Assembly: GCA_027051165.1 (NCBI GenBank)
Contig: JALTZZ010000090.1
Coordinates: 1-46,398, forward strand
DNA from: an archaeon
Lineage (GTDB): Archaea > Hydrothermarchaeota > Hydrothermarchaeia > JALTZZ01
DNA: 46,398 nucleotides
Reading direction: 5' to 3'
How positions within the stretch are numbered: position 1 is the stretch's first letter; each line of letters opens with the position of its first letter. Below are positions 46,395 to 46,398 of this stretch, in pieces. Both the position numbers and the translations under genes were made by a program. The notes under the pieces are model-generated. The model did not search any database. It worked only from the letters and a program-made list of their open reading frames with translations, and had not been told where the DNA came from.

Positions 46395-46398
46395 TTTT

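Noticed and set aside
1-46398. tRNA, rRNA, insertion sequences, prophage genes
   Set aside because: No cloverleaf, rRNA-like, transposase or integrase sequence was seen in any gap or reading frame.

Overview
The window is a 46.4 kb, AT-rich, gene-dense piece of a euryarchaeal chromosome. The best fit is a member of the Archaeoglobi or a close relative, judged by eye from gene content. It has a CdhC/CdhD/CdhE acetyl-CoA synthase operon, a methanofuran biosynthesis gene (mfnB), RadA, an RPA-type single-strand binding protein, HerA-NurA, archease, an archaeal-type phosphoglycerate mutase, an aconitase-X type enzyme of the archaeal mevalonate route, and multiheme c-type cytochromes. Initiation signals are archaeal: TATA boxes, GGAGGTGA-type ribosome binding sites and several likely leaderless starts. 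No rRNA, tRNA, insertion sequence, CRISPR array or recognisable phage gene was found.

Layout. 1-695: the 3' end of cas2 and a complete cas4, so the window begins inside a CRISPR adaptation module. 722-6641: aroA, mfnB (minus strand), then rpa-radA-phosphodiesterase-apgM. 6642-12851: after a 586-bp intergenic stretch full of palindromes comes a sulfur/heme island. It encodes a beta-propeller-like lipoprotein with one heme c motif and a C-terminal Leu-Gly-Cys-Gly end, a DsrH-DsrE-DsrF (TusBDC-like) set, a membrane-anchored decaheme cytochrome, TusA, and two half-size YeeE/YedE transporters. 13198-25225: a surface-protein island with a candidate S-layer-like glycoprotein behind a strong promoter. 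It continues as an operon of three exported proteins (234, 1779 and 796 aa) ending in a ParA/MinD ATPase, followed by a KaiC/RecA-like protein that has lost both Walker signature residues. 25326-28471: pgk-minD-dapL.

28445-35362 (minus strand): a PHP-domain protein, a small unknown and a Mut7-C protein lie downstream of the CODH/ACS operon cdhC-cooC-cdhD-(Fe-S protein)-cdhE. 35605-39054: a surface protein of unknown function, two adjacent hsp20 genes, a small unknown and dapA. 39029-45204 (minus strand): two consecutive nurA-herA pairs, the second preceded by archease and a UPF0146 gene. 45258-46394: the large subunit of an AcnX-type phosphomevalonate dehydratase.

How the parts may work together. 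CdhC/D/E with CooC form the acetyl-CoA synthase and corrinoid half of the Wood-Ljungdahl pathway, while cdhA/cdhB are not in the window. The most unusual block is 7228-12851. Its parts suggest that a reduced or oxidised sulfur compound is handled outside the membrane by heme proteins, taken in through YeeE/YedE channels and passed on by TusA and DsrEFH. That is inference from gene content. A second candidate is the surface operon with its ParA and the adjacent degenerate KaiC-like protein. A third is the duplicated nurA-herA module.
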